From: Alteromonas sp. CI.11.F.A3
GTDB lineage: Bacteria > Pseudomonadota > Gammaproteobacteria > Enterobacterales > Alteromonadaceae
Assembly: GCF_032925565.1 (NCBI RefSeq)
Contig: NZ_CP136708.1
Location: forward strand, 3,162,001-3,226,000
Direction: 5' to 3'
DNA: 64,000 nt
Positions 17,780 to 27,448 of the stretch are shown here, piece after piece (position 1 is the first letter of the stretch; the number at the start of each line of letters is the position of its first letter). Made by a program: the position numbers and the translations under genes. The notes beneath the pieces were generated by a model. The model did not search any database, was not told the origin of the DNA, and worked only from the letters and a program-made list of their open reading frames with translations.

Positions 17780-18400
17780 CTATTCAAAAGGGGCTGGATC
17801 GCCCGTGCCACGGCGCATGATGACAGGAGTATCTTCAGATAAATCAATAACGGTAGTAGGCTGCTCACCCAAATAGCCGCCATGAATGATAACTCCCACC
17901 TGCTTTTCCAAATTATCGCGAATAACATCAGGGTCAGACTCAGCCATAGTATTACCCGGCAATATAAGCGATGTCGACATAAGCGGCTCGCCTAAGGTTT
18001 CCAGTAGCGCTAACGCAATGGCGTTATCGGGCACGCGAATACCAATCGTTTTACGCTTAGGATTTTGCAAACGCTTAGGGACTTCACGGGTGGCTTTTAG
18101 CACAAAGGTGTATGACCCTGGCGTGTTATTTTTAATTTGTCTAAATGCCGTATTGTCTACCTTGGCGTAAATAGATAATTCAGACATATCTCGGCACATG
18201 AGCGTGAAGTTATGATCTTTGCCAATCTCTCGAATACGGCATAGTTGCTCTAGGGCTTTTTTGTCTTCCATTTGACAACCAATGGCATAGCCAGAATCGG
18301 TAGGATAAACCACTACCGCCCCTTCACGAATAAGCTCACAGGCTTGGTTCAACAATCGTTGCTGTGGATTTTCAGGATGAATATAGAAAAACTGACTCAT
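17780..18400 (-). CDS. yciO: YciO-type L-threonylcarbamoyladenylate synthase family protein
   Basis: A 206-residue Sua5/YrdC/YciO-family protein. The N-terminal SQFFYIHPENPQQRLLNQA is typical of YciO rather than TsaC, followed by VVVYPTDSGYAIGCQ near residue 30 and CRDMSELSIYAKV near residue 70. GSYTFVLKATREVPKRL and TIGIRVPDNAIALALLE bear the conserved ligand-binding Arg residues. The subgroup has weak or uncertain threonylcarbamoyl-AMP synthase activity, so the product name is tentative. The gene is in the yciO-PHP (yciV) neighbourhood upstream of trp, as in E. coli. Confidence 0.88.
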   Translation of the reverse strand: MSQFFYIHPENPQQRLLNQACELIREGAVVVYPTDSGYAIGCQMEDKKALEQLCRIREIGKDHNFTLMCRDMSELSIYAKVDNTAFRQIKNNTPGSYTFVLKATREVPKRLQNPKRKTIGIRVPDNAIALALLETLGEPLMSTSLILPGNTMAESDPDVIRDNLEKQVGVIIHGGYLGEQPTTVIDLSEDTPVIMRRGTGDPAPFE

Positions 18401-18489
18401 AATAATGTCCTGTTCATGCCTATTGCTTGGCTTCTGTTACTATCTAGCTAAAGAAAGGCAGCTGATACCACCCTGCGAGCAGCTAGTCG

Positions 18490-19407
18490 CTAATCATTAA
18501 GACTAGGTGTAGGTGTAGATTGATTTACAGCGTCTGCAAATCCTTCTACCACAGGCCAATCGTGCCAAATAGGCGTTAAGTTACTGCTAATGCCCAAATT
18601 CTTACCTAGCTCTGTCCATCGTGATGGAAAGTGAAAATCAGAGCCTGCCGAGGCCAATAAATTATGGCTGGCAGCGAGTTCATTCACCAGCGCTTGCTTG
18701 TCTTTGCTAATACCTGGAAATGCGGTTTCAATTGCATCACCACCCGCTTGGGCAAATAAATCAACTAATCTGCGTAACCATTTTGCGGTCATATCGTAAT
18801 GAACCGGGTGTGCTAACACAGCTTGTCCACCCGCGCCTTGGATCCACTCAATGGCAGTTTCCACACTAGGCCAATCCGCTTTTACTGCTGCACGCTTGCC
18901 TTTGCCTAAATACTTTTTAAAGGCCCCATTCATGGTGCCAACACCATAGTTATTCACCAGCACACGAGCAAAATGTGCGCGAGTGACCTGTCCTTCGCCC
19001 GCCAATGCCATGGCGCGTGGAAGTACACCTTCAAACCCACACTTACCCAACTTTTCAGCTATTTTTTCTGCTCGAGCTTGACGGGTTTGAGCCTGACCTT
19101 CTAGTTGCGCTAAAAATGTTGGGTTGGTTCTATCAACATTTAACCCCACAACGTGAATATCGAAACCATGCCAGTTGGTGGAAATTTCAACACCGTCAAT
19201 AATTTTTAACGGCCGTTTTTGTTTCGCTTGCGTGTTATGCGCCGTTTCTAACCCTGCCACTGTGTCATGGTCAGTAATGGCTAGCACGTCAACCTGCATG
19301 GTGTGCGCGCGCAATATAAGCTCCTCTGCAGTGAGGTGCCCATCGGAGAATTTGGTATGGCTGTGGAGATCTATTTTCAAAGGCTTTTCAATAATTGGTT
19401 GACACAA
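18490..19407 (-). CDS. rnm: PHP-domain 5'-3' exoribonuclease (RNase AM, YciV)
   Basis: A 305-residue PHP-family phosphoesterase. Metal-binding motifs are IDLHSHTKFSDG near residue 12, AITDHDTV near residue 40, GVEISTNW near residue 66 and LAHPVHY near residue 200, with GSDFHFPSRW near residue 258 providing the last ligands. The E. coli homologue next to trpL trims 5' ends of rRNA and degrades short RNAs. The reading frame begins at TTG 19407, placing about 11 residues before IDLHSHT, as in relatives; no better ATG exists and the Shine-Dalgarno is weak. It diverges from the trp leader with only about 100 bp between the two. Confidence 0.88.
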   Translation of the reverse strand: MCQPIIEKPLKIDLHSHTKFSDGHLTAEELILRAHTMQVDVLAITDHDTVAGLETAHNTQAKQKRPLKIIDGVEISTNWHGFDIHVVGLNVDRTNPTFLAQLEGQAQTRQARAEKIAEKLGKCGFEGVLPRAMALAGEGQVTRAHFARVLVNNYGVGTMNGAFKKYLGKGKRAAVKADWPSVETAIEWIQGAGGQAVLAHPVHYDMTAKWLRRLVDLFAQAGGDAIETAFPGISKDKQALVNELAASHNLLASAGSDFHFPSRWTELGKNLGISSNLTPIWHDWPVVEGFADAVNQSTPTPSLND

Positions 19408-19505
19408 AGGTGAATTTGTTTTCTTCTATACGCACAAGTATACAGATTTACGCCTTCGATAACTATCGATGTTCGTACAAGATTGAACCAAACACGAGTT
19501 TATTC

Positions 19506-19571
19506 ATGCAATTAATGACAATCACAACAGCAACAATTATTGCTTCTTGGTGGTGGCACTCCCTCGATTAA
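19506..19571 (+). CDS. trpL: trp operon leader peptide
   Basis: A 21-codon open frame ATG to TAA encoding a peptide with three consecutive Trp codons (TGG at 19548-19556) followed by His. A second in-frame ATG lies at 19515. It is followed 37 bp later by the attenuator hairpin and by trpE. Stalling at the Trp codons when charged tRNA-Trp is scarce would favour the antiterminator. The stretch ACGGG (19571-19575), starting at the last base of the stop codon, can pair with CCCGT (19613-19617) in the terminator arm. Confidence 0.93.
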   Translation: MQLMTITTATIIASWWWHSLD

Positions 19572-19606
19572 CGGGTGGTGTGCGCATTTGTGCGTGAATA
19601 AAACAC

Positions 19607-19637
19607 AAAAGGCCCGTATTTACGGGCCTTTTTTTTA
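19607..19637 (+). terminator. trp attenuator terminator
   Basis: GGCCCGTA, loop TT, TACGGGCC followed by eight or more T residues is a canonical rho-independent hairpin (stem about 19611-19628). It lies between the Trp-codon-rich leader peptide and trpE, and its 5' arm is complementary to ACGGG just after the leader stop, giving the alternative antiterminator. Confidence 0.93.
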
Positions 19638-19664
19638 TCTTTTTGCAGTCGGAGAGTGGCAAAA

Positions 19665-21287
19665 ATGAGTTTAGCGGAACTGGGCACAACCCCAGGCAAA
19701 GTGGAAACAATTGAGCAAGTTGGGCATTACATCGACGACCCTCTTGCAGCCTTCGCACATATTTGTGCCAAACGTCCTAATGCCTTGTTGTTAGAGTCGG
19801 CAGAAATTGACTCTAAAGACGATTTACAAAGTTTATTGATGGTTCAAGCGGCCTTGCGCCTAGAATGCAATGGCAACCGAGTTGAGGTTAAGGCCCTAAC
19901 GGCAAACGGCGCTTCCGTACTGCCGATTTTCAAAACGCAGTGCCCTTCAGGGGTAACATGCATTGACAGCACTGACACATCAGTCACCTTATTATGTGAA
20001 TCTGCGGATGCGCAGTTGGACGAAGACAGCCGCTTAAAGTCTGCCAGTGTAATGGATACCTTGCGTATTATCGTGAAAAAAATAAAGCCTATTCGTCAAC
20101 ACCCTCACGCGCTCTTTTTAGGCGGTGTATTTGCCTATGACATGCTAGCAGGGTTTGAGTCATTACCTCATGTAGAAGATGGCGAAAATGATTGCCCTGA
20201 TTTTGTGTTTTACTTGGCAGAAACGCTTATTACGGTAGATCACCAAACTCGTGAAACCCATTTAATTGGCAGCGTGTTTAGTGGCGAAGACGTGGCCCAG
20301 CAATATTTTGGGATTTCTCAGCGCTTAGAATCACTGCACCAGCAATTGCAGGCTATGCCTGAAACACCCACCTTAACTTCAGGTTCTGGTATTGATGGCG
20401 CTGTTAGTAATGGAGAGACTGCAGTAAGCGTAGATAAAAGTGATGAAGAATTCTGCAATAATGTGCTTGAGCTAAAACAACACATTCTGGCAGGGGATAT
20501 ATTCCAAGTGGTTCCATCGCGAACGTTCTCACTGCCTTGCCCTTCACCGCTTCTTGCTTATGCACATTTAAAAGAACAAAACCCCAGCCCTTACATGTTC
20601 TTTATGCAAGATGAAGCCTTTACTATTTTTGGTGCCTCACCGGAATCAGCGCTTAAATATGAAAGTGAAAGCAACCAAGTTGAAATTTACCCCATTGCTG
20701 GTACTCGCCCTCGCGGTAAACGCCCAGATGGCAGTATCAATCATGACTTAGACAGTCGTATTGAACTTAACTTGCGTGAAGACAACAAAGAGAAGTCTGA
20801 ACACATCATGCTGGTCGACTTAGCTCGAAACGATGTGGCGAAAGTAAGCCGCCCGGGAAGCCGCTTCGTAAAAGACTTATTGAAAGTAGACCGCTATTCT
20901 CATGTTATGCACCTTGTATCTCGTGTTGTCGGCCAACTTCGTGATGACTTAGACGCACTACACGCTTATCAAGCTTGTATGAACATGGGCACTTTAGTGG
21001 GTGCGCCAAAAGTAAGTGCCGCTACATTGATTCGTGAAGTAGAGCAAAAACGTCGTGGCAGTTATGGTGGTGCAGTAGGTTATATAAATGGCCAAGGTGA
21101 TATGGATACCTGCATTGTTATTCGCTCGGCATTCGTGAAAAACGGCCGCGCGTTCATACAAGCCGGTGCCGGTGTAGTTTATGACTCTATTCCACAAGCT
21201 GAAGCCGATGAAACCCGTGCAAAAGCGCAAGCTGTTATTAGCGCGGTTAGCGCAGCACTTAAAGCGGAAGCGGAGACACAAGCATGA
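19665..21287 (+). CDS. trpE: Anthranilate synthase component I
   Basis: A protein of about 540 residues converting chorismate and glutamine-derived ammonia to anthranilate. LLLESAEID near residue 35 is the tryptophan feedback-binding motif. The chorismate-binding domain includes GDIFQVVPSRTFSLPC near residue 280, IAGTRPRGKRPDG near residue 345, DNKEKSEHIMLVDLARNDVAKV near residue 375 and GGAVGYINGQGDMDTCIVIRS near residue 470. ATG 19665 is chosen because GGAGAG ends 8 nt upstream; the in-frame GTG at 19656 lies immediately next to that sequence. The stop overlaps the trpG start by 4 bp (ATGA). Expression should be controlled by attenuation. Confidence 0.97.
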   Translation: MSLAELGTTPGKVETIEQVGHYIDDPLAAFAHICAKRPNALLLESAEIDSKDDLQSLLMVQAALRLECNGNRVEVKALTANGASVLPIFKTQCPSGVTCIDSTDTSVTLLCESADAQLDEDSRLKSASVMDTLRIIVKKIKPIRQHPHALFLGGVFAYDMLAGFESLPHVEDGENDCPDFVFYLAETLITVDHQTRETHLIGSVFSGEDVAQQYFGISQRLESLHQQLQAMPETPTLTSGSGIDGAVSNGETAVSVDKSDEEFCNNVLELKQHILAGDIFQVVPSRTFSLPCPSPLLAYAHLKEQNPSPYMFFMQDEAFTIFGASPESALKYESESNQVEIYPIAGTRPRGKRPDGSINHDLDSRIELNLREDNKEKSEHIMLVDLARNDVAKVSRPGSRFVKDLLKVDRYSHVMHLVSRVVGQLRDDLDALHAYQACMNMGTLVGAPKVSAATLIREVEQKRRGSYGGAVGYINGQGDMDTCIVIRSAFVKNGRAFIQAGAGVVYDSIPQAEADETRAKAQAVISAVSAALKAEAETQA

Positions 21288-21913
21288 GCATGACCATGAG
21301 CACCAAAACCACCTTATTCTTGCTCGATAACGTCGACTCTTTTACCTATAACTTGGTAGATGAGTTACGCGCGCTTGATTTAGAGATAAACGTATATCGC
21401 AACACCGTGTGCGCCGATATGTTATTTGAGAAAATGCAAGAGCAAGCTACCAAGAGCCCAGTATTGCTAATGCTATCGCCAGGCCCAGGCGCACCTAGCG
21501 AAGCGGGCTGTATGCCAGCTTTACTTGAAAAAGTTGCAGGTACCTTTCCTGTACTAGGCATTTGCTTAGGACATCAAGCCATTGTTGAATACTATGGCGG
21601 CATTGTGGGCCGCGCTACGCAAGTAATGCACGGAAAAAGTTCTGCTATCATCCATTCAGAAAAAGACATGTTTACAGACCTGCCACAGCCATTACATGTA
21701 GCTCGTTATCATTCGTTAGCCGCACAAACACTCCCTGACGCTCTTGAGCCTTGTGCATCGTGTGTTAATGATGATGGCTCTGAAACCGTCATGGCCGTGT
21801 TTAATAAAACTGATAAAATGCTGGGATTTCAATTTCACCCTGAGTCGATATTAACGGCCCAAGGTAGTGTGTTGCTAAAGCAAAGCATCGACTATTTAAC
21901 GCAACAAGGATAA
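21284..21913 (+). CDS. trpG: Anthranilate synthase component II (glutamine amidotransferase)
   Basis: A 209-residue class I glutamine amidotransferase supplying ammonia to TrpE. LLDNVDSFTYNLVDEL is the usual start, SPGPGAPSEAG the oxyanion region, GICLGHQAI near residue 88 carries the catalytic Cys, and GFQFHPESIL near residue 185 the His-Glu pair. Three ATG codons occur within the first five codons; 21284 overlaps the trpE stop in ATGA and is the best coupled start. It is a free-standing TrpG, not fused to TrpD as in E. coli. Confidence 0.96.
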   Translation: MSMTMSTKTTLFLLDNVDSFTYNLVDELRALDLEINVYRNTVCADMLFEKMQEQATKSPVLLMLSPGPGAPSEAGCMPALLEKVAGTFPVLGICLGHQAIVEYYGGIVGRATQVMHGKSSAIIHSEKDMFTDLPQPLHVARYHSLAAQTLPDALEPCASCVNDDGSETVMAVFNKTDKMLGFQFHPESILTAQGSVLLKQSIDYLTQQG

Positions 21914-21917
21914 AGCC

Positions 21918-22949
21918 ATGTTTGACGCTACTCCATTACTTGAAAAACTTATCAAACAAACGGCGCTGTCTCAAACCGAAGCTTACACATTGTTCAACAG
22001 CATTATGCACGATGAACAAAGCGAAGCCGTTATTGCAGCCGTGCTCACAGCTTTAAAAATCAAGCATGAATCACCAGGTGAAATTGCCGGTGCGGCTAGT
22101 GCCATGGTGGCGAACGCCAAACCATTTCCTGCCCCCACCTACCCGTTCGCCGACATCGTAGGCACAGGTGGAGATGGACATAACACCATCAATATTTCGA
22201 GCGCAGCGGGTGTTGTTGCCGCAGCGTGTGGTGTGAAGGTGGCCAAACATGGCAACAGAAGTGTATCGAGTAAATCTGGCTCCGCCGATTTGTTCAAACA
22301 GTTCGGGTTGAATTTGGAAATTACCCCAGAATTGTCGAGAAAATGCTTAGATGAAGCAAATTTCACATTTCTTTTTGCGCCGGTTTATCACGCTGGCATG
22401 CGCTTCGCAGCCCCCGTCCGTGCTGCCCTGAAGACTCGAACCCTATTTAATATACTAGGTCCACTAGCCAACCCAGCGGGTCCAACCCATGGTGTGTTCG
22501 GCGTTTACTCTCCCGAACTGCTTGAACCTTACGCAAAAACCCTTATGCTTCTTGGCCAACATCGCGCCATGATTGTTCACGGCGACGGCTTAGATGAACT
22601 TGCTCTGCATGGGGAATCTATCATTTACGATCTTGAGCACGGTGATATTCGTAAGTTAACCGTGACCGCTGAAGACTTCGGTCTTTCCTCATACCCATTA
22701 TCGGCCATTGAGGGCGGCGAGCCGGAAGAGAACAAGAAATACATTGAAGCTGCGTTAGCCGGTGAAGGCCATGAAGCCCATCGTGCTGCCATTGCCATGA
22801 ACTGCGGCGCACTACTTAAAGTTACTGGTACCGCCGATTCATTTAAAGACGGTACCGAGATGGCCATGCAGGCTATGAAAGACGCAAAACCTTTGGCGGT
22901 ATTAAACCAAGTTGCCAAAATCAGTCAGGAGGTCAGCACTGATGCCTAA
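21918..22949 (+). CDS. trpD: Anthranilate phosphoribosyltransferase
   Basis: A 343-residue enzyme that transfers phosphoribosyl from PRPP to anthranilate. DIVGTGGDGHNTINISSAAG near residues 77-96 is the PRPP-binding loop, KHGNRSVSSKSGSADLFKQFG near residues 110-130 the second signature, and FNILGPLANPAGPTHGVFGV near residue 180 the anthranilate-binding region. DGLDELALHGES near residue 222 binds metal. It starts 4 bp after trpG and its end overlaps the trpC start by 8 bp. The ribosome-binding AGGAGGT for trpC is embedded in its last codons. Confidence 0.97.
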   Translation: MFDATPLLEKLIKQTALSQTEAYTLFNSIMHDEQSEAVIAAVLTALKIKHESPGEIAGAASAMVANAKPFPAPTYPFADIVGTGGDGHNTINISSAAGVVAAACGVKVAKHGNRSVSSKSGSADLFKQFGLNLEITPELSRKCLDEANFTFLFAPVYHAGMRFAAPVRAALKTRTLFNILGPLANPAGPTHGVFGVYSPELLEPYAKTLMLLGQHRAMIVHGDGLDELALHGESIIYDLEHGDIRKLTVTAEDFGLSSYPLSAIEGGEPEENKKYIEAALAGEGHEAHRAAIAMNCGALLKVTGTADSFKDGTEMAMQAMKDAKPLAVLNQVAKISQEVSTDA

Positions 22950-24339
22950 TGTGCTAGAAAAAATTGTTGCCGATAAACGCATTGAAGTTGATGCCAGAAA
23001 AACGGCTTTGCCCCTCGAGAACTTTAAAGCAGATTTAATGCCTTCGAACAAAAGCTTGTTTGAAGCATTGAACGAGCAGAATGCGGGCTTTATATTTGAA
23101 TGTAAAAAGGCCTCGCCCTCAAAAGGGCTTATTCGCGAACATTTCGACCTAGATGAAATTTTAGCCGCATACACACCCTATGCCGCGGGCATTTCAGTAC
23201 TTACTGACGAGAAGTATTTTCAAGGTAAATTTGAATATTTGGCCTACGTTACAGAACGTGTAGCACAGCCTGTGTTAAACAAAGATTTCTTTATTGATAC
23301 TTATCAGGTTTATTTGGCTCGTCATTACAACGCTGATGCCGTGCTGCTAATGCTAAGCGTGTTAGACGATGCGCAGTATCGTGAACTTGCCACCGTGGCC
23401 AATAGCTTGTCGTTAGATATTCTTACTGAAGTGAGTAACGAAGAAGAAATGCATCGCGCCATTGCCCTTGAAGCAAACATCATTGGCATCAACAACCGTA
23501 ACTTACGCGACTTATCCACTGATTTAGCGACCACAGAACACTTGGTGCCTATGCTGGAAAAGGCTACGCACGACTTTGTTGTGATTTCAGAATCTGGCAT
23601 TTATACCCATGAAGATGTACTTCGCTTAAGCCCGCTTTGCCAAGGTTTCTTGGTAGGCAGTGCACTTATGTCGCAAGCTAATTTAAATCGTGCTGTTCGC
23701 AGCGTAATTTTCGGTTCGGTAAAAGTTTGCGGGTTAACCAGTGCTGCACAAGCACAACTTGCATTTGAAAGTGGCGCCAGTATGGGGGGGCTGATCTTTG
23801 CTGAGAAATCTCCTCGCTGCGTCACCGAATCTACTGCAAAAGATATCGTAGAAACCGTTGAAGGCGATTACGTAGGCGTGTTTGTAAATCACGACATCGA
23901 TTATGTTGCCAAGTTAGCTACATCGCTCTCGCTAGCCGCCGTTCAATTGCACGGCAGCGAAGATGCAGCATATCGAGCAACGCTGAAAAACGCCCTGCCA
24001 GCAAGTTGTGAAATATGGCAAGCCGAAGGCGTGAAAGGCGCATTGCCTGAGCAACTACCTCAGCTATTAGAAGACGAGAATATCGATTATGTACTGCTTG
24101 ATTGCCAAGTAGGTAATGCCAAAGGCGGTACAGGTGAAAGCTTCGATTGGCGATTGTTAGACAATATAGCCAACAAGCAAAAAATTATTCTAGCCGGTGG
24201 AATTAACGCTACCAATATTGCCCAAGGCATTAACGTAGGCTGCGCAACCATCGACGTAAATTCAGGGGTAGAAAGTGCCCCAGGCGAAAAGTCGGCTGAA
24301 AAGTTAGCCGAGCTATTTTCAATTTGTCGCCGCTATTAA
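22942..24339 (+). CDS. trpCF: Bifunctional indole-3-glycerol phosphate synthase / phosphoribosylanthranilate isomerase
   Basis: A fusion of about 465 residues catalysing two consecutive steps of tryptophan synthesis. The TrpC half begins NVLEKIVADKRIEVDARK and includes FECKKASPSKGLIRE near residue 50 and GINNRNLRDLSTDL near residue 180, ending with VISESGIYTHEDVLRL. The TrpF half starts near residue 258 with VKVCGLTSAAQAQLA and carries GLIFAEKSPRCV, VQLHGSED and LAGGINATNIAQ. ATG 22942 is preferred over an earlier in-frame start because AGGAGGT (22927-22933) is correctly spaced. The same fusion exists in E. coli. It overlaps trpD by 8 bp. Confidence 0.97.
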   Translation: MPNVLEKIVADKRIEVDARKTALPLENFKADLMPSNKSLFEALNEQNAGFIFECKKASPSKGLIREHFDLDEILAAYTPYAAGISVLTDEKYFQGKFEYLAYVTERVAQPVLNKDFFIDTYQVYLARHYNADAVLLMLSVLDDAQYRELATVANSLSLDILTEVSNEEEMHRAIALEANIIGINNRNLRDLSTDLATTEHLVPMLEKATHDFVVISESGIYTHEDVLRLSPLCQGFLVGSALMSQANLNRAVRSVIFGSVKVCGLTSAAQAQLAFESGASMGGLIFAEKSPRCVTESTAKDIVETVEGDYVGVFVNHDIDYVAKLATSLSLAAVQLHGSEDAAYRATLKNALPASCEIWQAEGVKGALPEQLPQLLEDENIDYVLLDCQVGNAKGGTGESFDWRLLDNIANKQKIILAGGINATNIAQGINVGCATIDVNSGVESAPGEKSAEKLAELFSICRRY

Positions 24340-24354
24340 CACTTAGGACAACGC

Positions 24355-25536
24355 ATGAATCAATTAGATACAAAATTTGGAGAGTTCGGTGGCATGTATG
24401 TGCCAGAACTACTTATTCCTGCACTGGACCAACTAGAAAAAGCGTTTCTAGATGCGAAAGATGATCCTAGCTTCAATAAAGAGTTTTTGGGGTTATTAAA
24501 AGATTACGCAGGTCGCCCAACAGCGATGACGCTAACCCGTAATTTGGTAAGCAACCCTAAGGTAAAATTGTACCTTAAACGTGAAGACTTACTTCACGGT
24601 GGTGCCCACAAAACCAACCAAGTATTGGGTCAGGCGCTATTAACAAAGCGTATGGGTAAAACCGAAGTGATTGCAGAAACTGGCGCTGGCCAGCACGGCG
24701 TTGCTACGGCGTTAGCATGCGCACTATTAGGCCTAAAAGCCCGTATTTATATGGGTGCTAAAGATGTAGAGCGTCAAGCGCCTAACGTTTTCCGTATGAA
24801 GCTAATGGGTGCAGAAGTTATTCCGGTAAATGCTGGCTCTGGCACACTTAAAGATGCGGTAAACGAAGCCATGCGTGATTGGTCTGCTAATTACGATACA
24901 GCACATTATCTGTTAGGTACGGCTGCGGGTCCTCACCCATTCCCAACAATCGTACGTGAATACCACCGCATGATTGGCGAAGAGACCCGTGCACAAATTT
25001 TAGAAAAAGAAGGCCGTTTGCCAGATGCTGTTGTGGCTTGTGTAGGTGGTGGTTCAAATGCCATTGGCATGTTTGCTGATTTCATCGACGAACCTTCTGT
25101 AAGACTTGTGGGTGTTGAGCCTGCCGGTAAAGGGGTGCACACCAAAGAGCACGGCGCCACTATTGTGACCGGGACCAAAGGTATATTGCACGGCGCTTAC
25201 ACCTTCATTATGCAAGACCATGAAGGTCAAATTGAAGAGAGCTACTCAGTTTCTGCCGGATTAGACTATCCTGCAGTTGGCCCTCAACATGCTTATTTAG
25301 CCGAAACTGGTCGTGCTGAGTACGTTGCAGCTACTGATGAAGAAGCCCTTAACGCGTTTCAATTGCTTGCACGCAAAGAAGGTATTATTCCTGCGCTTGA
25401 GTCTTCACACGCCCTTGCACACGCATTAAATATGGCCGACGAAGCAGAAGAAGAAACCATTATTGTGGTGAACTTATCTGGCCGTGGTGATAAAGACTTG
25501 GCTCATGTAACAAAAATTTTAGGGGACAAACTGTAA
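24355..25536 (+). CDS. trpB: Tryptophan synthase beta chain
   Basis: A 393-residue PLP enzyme condensing indole with serine. It begins [18 protein letters not shown], and the PLP-binding Lys lies in [15 protein letters not shown] near residue 85. [12 protein letters not shown] near residue 107 is the substrate carboxylate loop, [15 protein letters not shown] near residue 229 the phosphate-binding loop. The end of the gene overlaps the start of trpA by a single base in TAATG, so translation of both subunits is coupled, matching their 1:1 complex. Confidence 0.98.
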   Translation: MNQLDTKFGEFGGMYVPELLIPALDQLEKAFLDAKDDPSFNKEFLGLLKDYAGRPTAMTLTRNLVSNPKVKLYLKREDLLHGGAHKTNQVLGQALLTKRMGKTEVIAETGAGQHGVATALACALLGLKARIYMGAKDVERQAPNVFRMKLMGAEVIPVNAGSGTLKDAVNEAMRDWSANYDTAHYLLGTAAGPHPFPTIVREYHRMIGEETRAQILEKEGRLPDAVVACVGGGSNAIGMFADFIDEPSVRLVGVEPAGKGVHTKEHGATIVTGTKGILHGAYTFIMQDHEGQIEESYSVSAGLDYPAVGPQHAYLAETGRAEYVAATDEEALNAFQLLARKEGIIPALESSHALAHALNMADEAEEETIIVVNLSGRGDKDLAHVTKILGDKL

Positions 25537-26345
25537 TGGAAAGATATGCAGAAATGTTTGCGCGCCTAGACGCAAAAAATGAAGGCGCTTTTGTTCCCTT
25601 CGTAATGATAGGCGACCCTGACTTAGCGCAATCTGAAGCGATTATTTGCCAGTTAGTAGAAAGTGGCGCCGATGCTTTGGAATTGGGTATCCCTTATTCA
25701 GATCCAATCGCTGATGGCCCTACTATTCAAGCCGCTAGTATTCGTGCCCATAAAAGTAAGGTTTCAGTAGCCAATTGTTTTGAATTACTTGCTCGCGTTC
25801 GTAGTAAGTACCCACAAGTTCCTATTGGTTTGCTTTTATACAGTAATCTAGTAATGGCACAATCAATCGATGGTTTTTACAAAAAAGCCAGTGATGCAGG
25901 TGTCGATTCTATTTTGGTTGCTGATGTTCCTATCCGCGAAGCTGCGCCATTTCAAAAAGCAGCAGATGCCAATGGCATTTCACAAATATTGATTGCTCCG
26001 CCGAATGCGACCGATGAAACCATGGAAAAAATTGGTGAATATTCGAAAGGCTATACCTACTTGTTAGGTAGAGCTGGGGTTACGGGCGCTGAGACTGCGG
26101 TTGAAATTCCTGCCGCGGAATTGATTGCACGACTAACAGCACACAAATGTGCACCTCCATTACTTGGGTTTGGTATTTCTACGCCAGCACAAGTTAAGTC
26201 GGCTATTGATGCTGGTGCAGCAGGTGCTATTTCGGGCTCCGCTACAGTGAACTTAATTGCGGCAAACTTAGACGACAATAATGCGATGCTAAGTGCATTA
26301 GGTGAGTTTGTTCAGTCTATGAAAGCGGCTACTGCTAAAGATTAA
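25536..26345 (+). CDS. trpA: Tryptophan synthase alpha chain
   Basis: A 269-residue TIM barrel cleaving indole-3-glycerol phosphate to indole. The catalytic Glu and Asp are in [21 protein letters not shown] near residues 46-66. Conserved loop motifs [13 protein letters not shown] near residue 129 and [12 protein letters not shown] near residue 174 are present, as is the phosphate-binding [26 protein letters not shown] near residues 208-233. It is the last biosynthetic gene of the operon and is followed 17 bp downstream by yciI. Confidence 0.98.
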   Translation: MERYAEMFARLDAKNEGAFVPFVMIGDPDLAQSEAIICQLVESGADALELGIPYSDPIADGPTIQAASIRAHKSKVSVANCFELLARVRSKYPQVPIGLLLYSNLVMAQSIDGFYKKASDAGVDSILVADVPIREAAPFQKAADANGISQILIAPPNATDETMEKIGEYSKGYTYLLGRAGVTGAETAVEIPAAELIARLTAHKCAPPLLGFGISTPAQVKSAIDAGAAGAISGSATVNLIAANLDDNNAMLSALGEFVQSMKAATAKD

Positions 26346-26362
26346 GGATTAGGTGTCATAAT

Positions 26363-26662
26363 ATGCTTTATATGATTTGCGCTACCGATGTAGCAAATAG
26401 CTTAGAAAATCGTTTAGCGGCCCGCCCTGCGCATCTAGCGCGTTTAAATACGTTAAAGGATGAAGGCAGGTTAGTGATAGCTGGCCCCTTCCCCGCTATC
26501 GACAGCCCAGATCCTGGCCCAGCAGGTTTTACAGGTTCATTGGTGGTAGCAGAGTTTGAATCGCTAGAGGCGGCGCAAGCGTGGGCAGATGCCGACCCTT
26601 ACATTGAAGCGGGCGTCTACGAAAGCGTAATGGTTAAGCCATATAAGAAAGTGCTTCCTTAG
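26363..26662 (+). CDS. yciI: YciI family protein
   Basis: A 99-residue dimeric alpha/beta protein of the YciI family (ferredoxin-like fold). [36 protein letters not shown] is the standard N-terminus, with the conserved Arg-Pro-His-Leu feature, and [23 protein letters not shown] the middle. The C-terminal [15 protein letters not shown] is typical. The function of the E. coli homologue is not established. It lies 17 bp after trpA and before the operon terminator, so it is probably cotranscribed with trp. In E. coli, yciI also lies in the trp region. Confidence 0.9.
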   Translation: MLYMICATDVANSLENRLAARPAHLARLNTLKDEGRLVIAGPFPAIDSPDPGPAGFTGSLVVAEFESLEAAQAWADADPYIEAGVYESVMVKPYKKVLP

Positions 26663-26983
26663 CGGTGATTGAGCTGCGCCTATTTATGGTTTTATAACGA
26701 GTAAAGGCGCTATGGCAAGCTTTTAAGCCCTTTGTGGAAAATACGTTAATCAAGCAATGAGCTTCGATTTTCGCCAATAAAAAAGCCTGAGAGAAATGCT
26801 GACGCATTCCTTTCAGGCTTTTTTGTGTGCACCGCTAAATTGGACACACACTCAAATCCAAACCATTTTTAAATTTGGACAGTCACTCCAATTATGCGTT
26901 CGGCTGGCTAATTAGCACTTATTACCTACCGACATTTAGTTGGAAACACTTAGTTGGACACACACTCATCCAAACTGTTTTAG
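26663..26983. other. 321-bp intergenic region: terminator plus four copies of the dispersed repeat
   Basis: No gene is seen. It contains the trp operon terminator (26779-26824) followed by TTGGACACACACTC at 26840-26853 and 26954-26967, the GACT variant TTGGACAGTCACTC at 26875-26888, and a decayed copy TTGGAAACACTT at 26940-26951. All four point the same way. The region lies between converging genes. Confidence 0.75.
26779..26824. terminator. Strong bidirectional terminator after the trp-yciI operon
   Basis: AAAAAAGCCTGA (26779-26790) pairs with TCAGGCTTTTTT (26813-26824), and inside it GAAATGC pairs with GCATTCC to make a long stem. T-tracts occur on both strands. It would end trp-yciI transcription and also block readthrough from the converging gene at 26984-27448. 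Confidence 0.92.
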
Positions 26984-27448
26984 CTACAATGTGACTTTGT
27001 CGTGTTCACCCATTTCATCTGGTGAAATGGTTTTACCCGTCATCAGTTTAAACATCCCTTTAAGAGAAGGGTCTGCTTCCCAGATTTCGGCATCCGCCAA
27101 ATTAAATCGCAGCATAAGTAGATTAGGATCGTCCTTACCTTTCTCGTACCATGCCTCAACGCCGTTAGACCAATATTTATCAATAATGTCTTGGCGAGTT
27201 TCCTGAACTAAAGTTCCTCGGATGCATGCAAATACATCATGCCCTTTCGACGAAAACTGTACCATTGCTTCGCCACCTTCAGCGATACGATTATCCTTGG
27301 TGGTATAAAACCAAAATTCGCTATTAGCATGCTTATCGAGCTGGGCACGCATTGGCTCAGAGTGCGTATTTTTACCAGTAAGACTTACCATTACATTTGG
27401 GCTGCTAGACATAGCTTCCCACATTGCCGTTTTAATATCGTGCGACAT
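26984..27448 (-). CDS. Pyridoxamine 5'-phosphate oxidase-like (general stress protein 26-type)
   Basis: A 154-residue split-barrel flavin-binding protein. FWFYTTKDNRIAEGGEAMVQFSSKGHDVFACIRGTLV near residues 46-82 and DKYWSNGVEAWYEKGKDDPNLLMLRF near residues 90-115 are the hallmark segments of the general stress protein 26 group. YEKGKDDP is especially conserved. These proteins bind FMN or FAD; enzymatic function is unclear. A strong GGAGGG precedes ATG 27448. Its upstream region (27449 onward) and its downstream region both contain copies of the dispersed repeat. Confidence 0.85.
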   Translation of the reverse strand: MSHDIKTAMWEAMSSSPNVMVSLTGKNTHSEPMRAQLDKHANSEFWFYTTKDNRIAEGGEAMVQFSSKGHDVFACIRGTLVQETRQDIIDKYWSNGVEAWYEKGKDDPNLLMLRFNLADAEIWEADPSLKGMFKLMTGKTISPDEMGEHDKVTL

